Assembly (NCBI GenBank): GCA_017466965.1
Contig: JAFTTD010000251.1
Coordinates: 1-7,016, forward strand
Length of the DNA stretch: 7,016 nt
Reading direction: 5' to 3'
DNA from: Bacteroidaceae bacterium
GTDB lineage: Bacteria; Bacteroidota; Bacteroidia; Bacteroidales; Bacteroidaceae
In this document: positions 5,749 to 7,016 of the stretch, in pieces
Layout: the number at the start of each line of letters is the position of its first letter
Numbering within the stretch: position 1 is the first letter of the stretch
The notes under the pieces: generated by a model
Database searches by the model: none
Told to the model about the DNA's origin: nothing
The model's input: only the letters and a program-made list of their open reading frames with translations
Made by a program: the position numbers and the translations under genes

Positions 5749-6743
5749 ATTACGTTCACTTCCGGGTGCAAGTCTATATCAAACATTTGCTTTACACTGT
5801 CGCATATCAATCTGCTAAGTGCCATTATATCCTCTCCTTTGGCATCGCCTAAATTTACAAGCACTAATGACTGTTGGGTATGAACTCCTGCCGCACCTAC
5901 ATTCCTCCCTTTCCATCCGCTTTTTTCTATTAGCCAACCAGCCGGAACCTTAACTCCGTCGGTCACAATATAGTTAGGCATATCTGGATATTCTTGCTTA
6001 AGTTTCTCAAACTGTTCTACTGAAATTATCGGATTCATGTAGAAACTTCCTGCGTTACCAAATTCTTTTGGGTCAGGCAGTTTACTCTGTCTTATTTTTA
6101 TTACGGCATTCCTAACTTCCTCTGCAGTAGGATTTTCTTTTCCGACTACAGTTCTTATATTACCATAATCAAGATTAGGGGCAAACACCTTGTTCAATTT
6201 ATAAGTAACATAGGTTATAGCAAATTGACCTTTATAGATTGATTTAAATATACTGCTTCTATAGCCATACCTACAATCAGAATTTCCAAACACGCGCTTG
6301 TTCCCTGTTGCATATTCTATTGCTTCAACTGTTTTGACAAAATCCTTTGCTTCAACACCATACGCGCCAATATTCTGCACTGCAGAAGCTCCCACTTCAC
6401 CAGGTATATACGACAAATTCTCCAAGCCGTACCATCCGTTCTTAATAGTAGAAGCTACAAAGTCATCCCAATTTACTCCCGCTCCGACTTTTACTTCCAC
6501 ATATTTTTCATCTTCATAAACTACTTCAATCCCTTTCACCCCGCTGTGAATGACAGTTCCGTTATAATCATTCATAAACAGGAGATTACTACCACCTCCG
6601 ATATGAAAGAAATCATCAGTTCTCAACGAAGGCAATATCTCATGAAGCTCGTCTTCTGAATTATATTCAATGAAGCGTTTTGCACAAACATTCATGCCGA
6701 ACGTGTTGTGTTCCAAAAGGGAAAAATTTTCATATATCTTCAT
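5742..6743 (-). CDS. murB: UDP-N-acetylenolpyruvoylglucosamine reductase (MurB, type I)
   Basis: MurB reduces UDP-GlcNAc-enolpyruvate to UDP-MurNAc using NADPH and bound FAD, the second committed cytoplasmic step of peptidoglycan synthesis. The 333-aa length is close to E. coli MurB (about 340). Visible landmarks are the N-terminal SLLEHNTFGM (8-17), the FAD-binding HIGGGSNLLF (47-56), YIPGEVGASAVQNIGAYGVE (112-131), GYRSSIFK (160-167), GNAGSFYMNP (229-238), PAGWLIEKSGWKG (267-279) and HPEVNVI (326-332). By comparison with E. coli the catalytic residues are Arg162, Ser233 (proton donor) and Glu328, all present. GYRSSIFK and the full-length C-terminal domain indicate the type I enzyme. The start at 6743 places the SLLEHNTFG motif at its usual distance from the N terminus. 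It follows the upstream gene by 46 bp and overlaps the hydrolase gene downstream, so all three probably share a transcript. Confidence 0.96.
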   Translation of the reverse strand: MKIYENFSLLEHNTFGMNVCAKRFIEYNSEDELHEILPSLRTDDFFHIGGGSNLLFMNDYNGTVIHSGVKGIEVVYEDEKYVEVKVGAGVNWDDFVASTIKNGWYGLENLSYIPGEVGASAVQNIGAYGVEAKDFVKTVEAIEYATGNKRVFGNSDCRYGYRSSIFKSIYKGQFAITYVTYKLNKVFAPNLDYGNIRTVVGKENPTAEEVRNAVIKIRQSKLPDPKEFGNAGSFYMNPIISVEQFEKLKQEYPDMPNYIVTDGVKVPAGWLIEKSGWKGRNVGAAGVHTQQSLVLVNLGDAKGEDIMALSRLICDSVKQMFDIDLHPEVNVIC

Positions 6744-6789
6744 GCAGCGTATATTTTTAGTCTTGACTATAATTTAAGAGTTAAAAGAA

Positions 6790-7016
6790 TCAGACCTCCA
6801 ACTCCTTAAGACACCAGATTTCTCCATTCTTGTCAAATCTGAATTTCACAAAAAGACCATTGCTTATTCCTTCTATCATAAGGACTTTCCTGTTCATGCT
6901 GATGCAAGTCTGTCCGAAATCAATATTCATAATATACTTATCAGGCAACGGCAGTTCGCTTATTAATTCTCTCCACACTTCTCCACCTATCTCTTCAACA
7001 TATTGACTTATTGAAT
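6790..7016 (-). CDS. Unrecognised protein, C-terminal part (5' partial)
   Basis: The frame reads leftward from the right edge of the window without a stop to the TGA at 6790-6792, giving 74 visible residues. A GTG at 6978-6976 could be read as a start, but the frame is open beyond it, so the gene more likely begins outside the window. The visible part reads as an acidic helix (SISQYVEEIGGEVWRELISE) followed by a beta-rich stretch (KYIMNIDFGQTCISMNRKV, then LFVKFRFDKNGEIWCLKELE). There is no membrane segment and no catalytic motif I recognise, so I assign no function. The spacing of 46 bp to murB on the same strand, with no visible terminator, suggests the first visible gene of a murB-hydrolase operon. 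That the frame is a real gene is supported by the absence of stops and an amino-acid composition like a normal globular protein. Confidence 0.6.
   Translation of the reverse strand, partial: SISQYVEEIGGEVWRELISELPLPDKYIMNIDFGQTCISMNRKVLMIEGISNGLFVKFRFDKNGEIWCLKELEV

Noticed and set aside
6758..6769. Small inverted repeat TAGTCTTGACTA between murB and its upstream gene
   Set aside because: The stem is only 5 bp with a 2-nt loop and no U-run, too weak for a terminator and too short to call an operator.

Overview
The window is AT-rich, gene-dense bacterial DNA. It looks like a Bacteroidales genome, plausibly Prevotella or a relative. The evidence for this is a TPR protein directly upstream of secG, an HU-CCDC81/SPOR membrane protein (a Bacteroidetes-type architecture), a -7-like TAnnTTTG element, and starts without clear Shine-Dalgarno sequences. 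The genus is inference.

Left part (1-2633, + strand). The C-terminal part of a TPR protein is followed 41 bp later by secG, the small subunit of the SecYEG translocon. A perfect 12-bp hairpin lies just after secG and probably ends that transcript. Next is a protein with two N-terminal HU-like domains, one transmembrane helix and a C-terminal SPOR domain, which would link the cytoplasm to peptidoglycan. After a candidate promoter comes a small protein with an N-terminal four-cysteine zinc ribbon and a C-terminal FHA domain.

Middle part (2634-4977, + strand). Two AraC-family regulators of nearly equal length (302 and 301 aa) lie in tandem. They are paralogous: their DNA-binding domains are about half identical by eye, while their N-terminal sensing domains have diverged strongly. 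No obvious target operon adjoins them. The 353-bp gap after them separates the convergent gene blocks. It holds four units on an exact 22-bp period, the last two of which form a long stem-loop.

Right part (4978-7016, - strand). In transcription order there is an unrecognised gene cut by the window edge, then murB (peptidoglycan precursor synthesis), then a PhnP-like metallo-beta-lactamase-fold hydrolase whose start codon overlaps the murB stop by 7 bp. They probably form one operon.

Overall this is mostly chromosomal housekeeping and regulatory DNA. I see no transposon, phage, CRISPR array, tRNA, rRNA or defence cassette. The least explained signal is the 22-bp-period array at 4781-4868. The most interesting proteins are the HU-SPOR membrane protein and the zinc ribbon-FHA protein.
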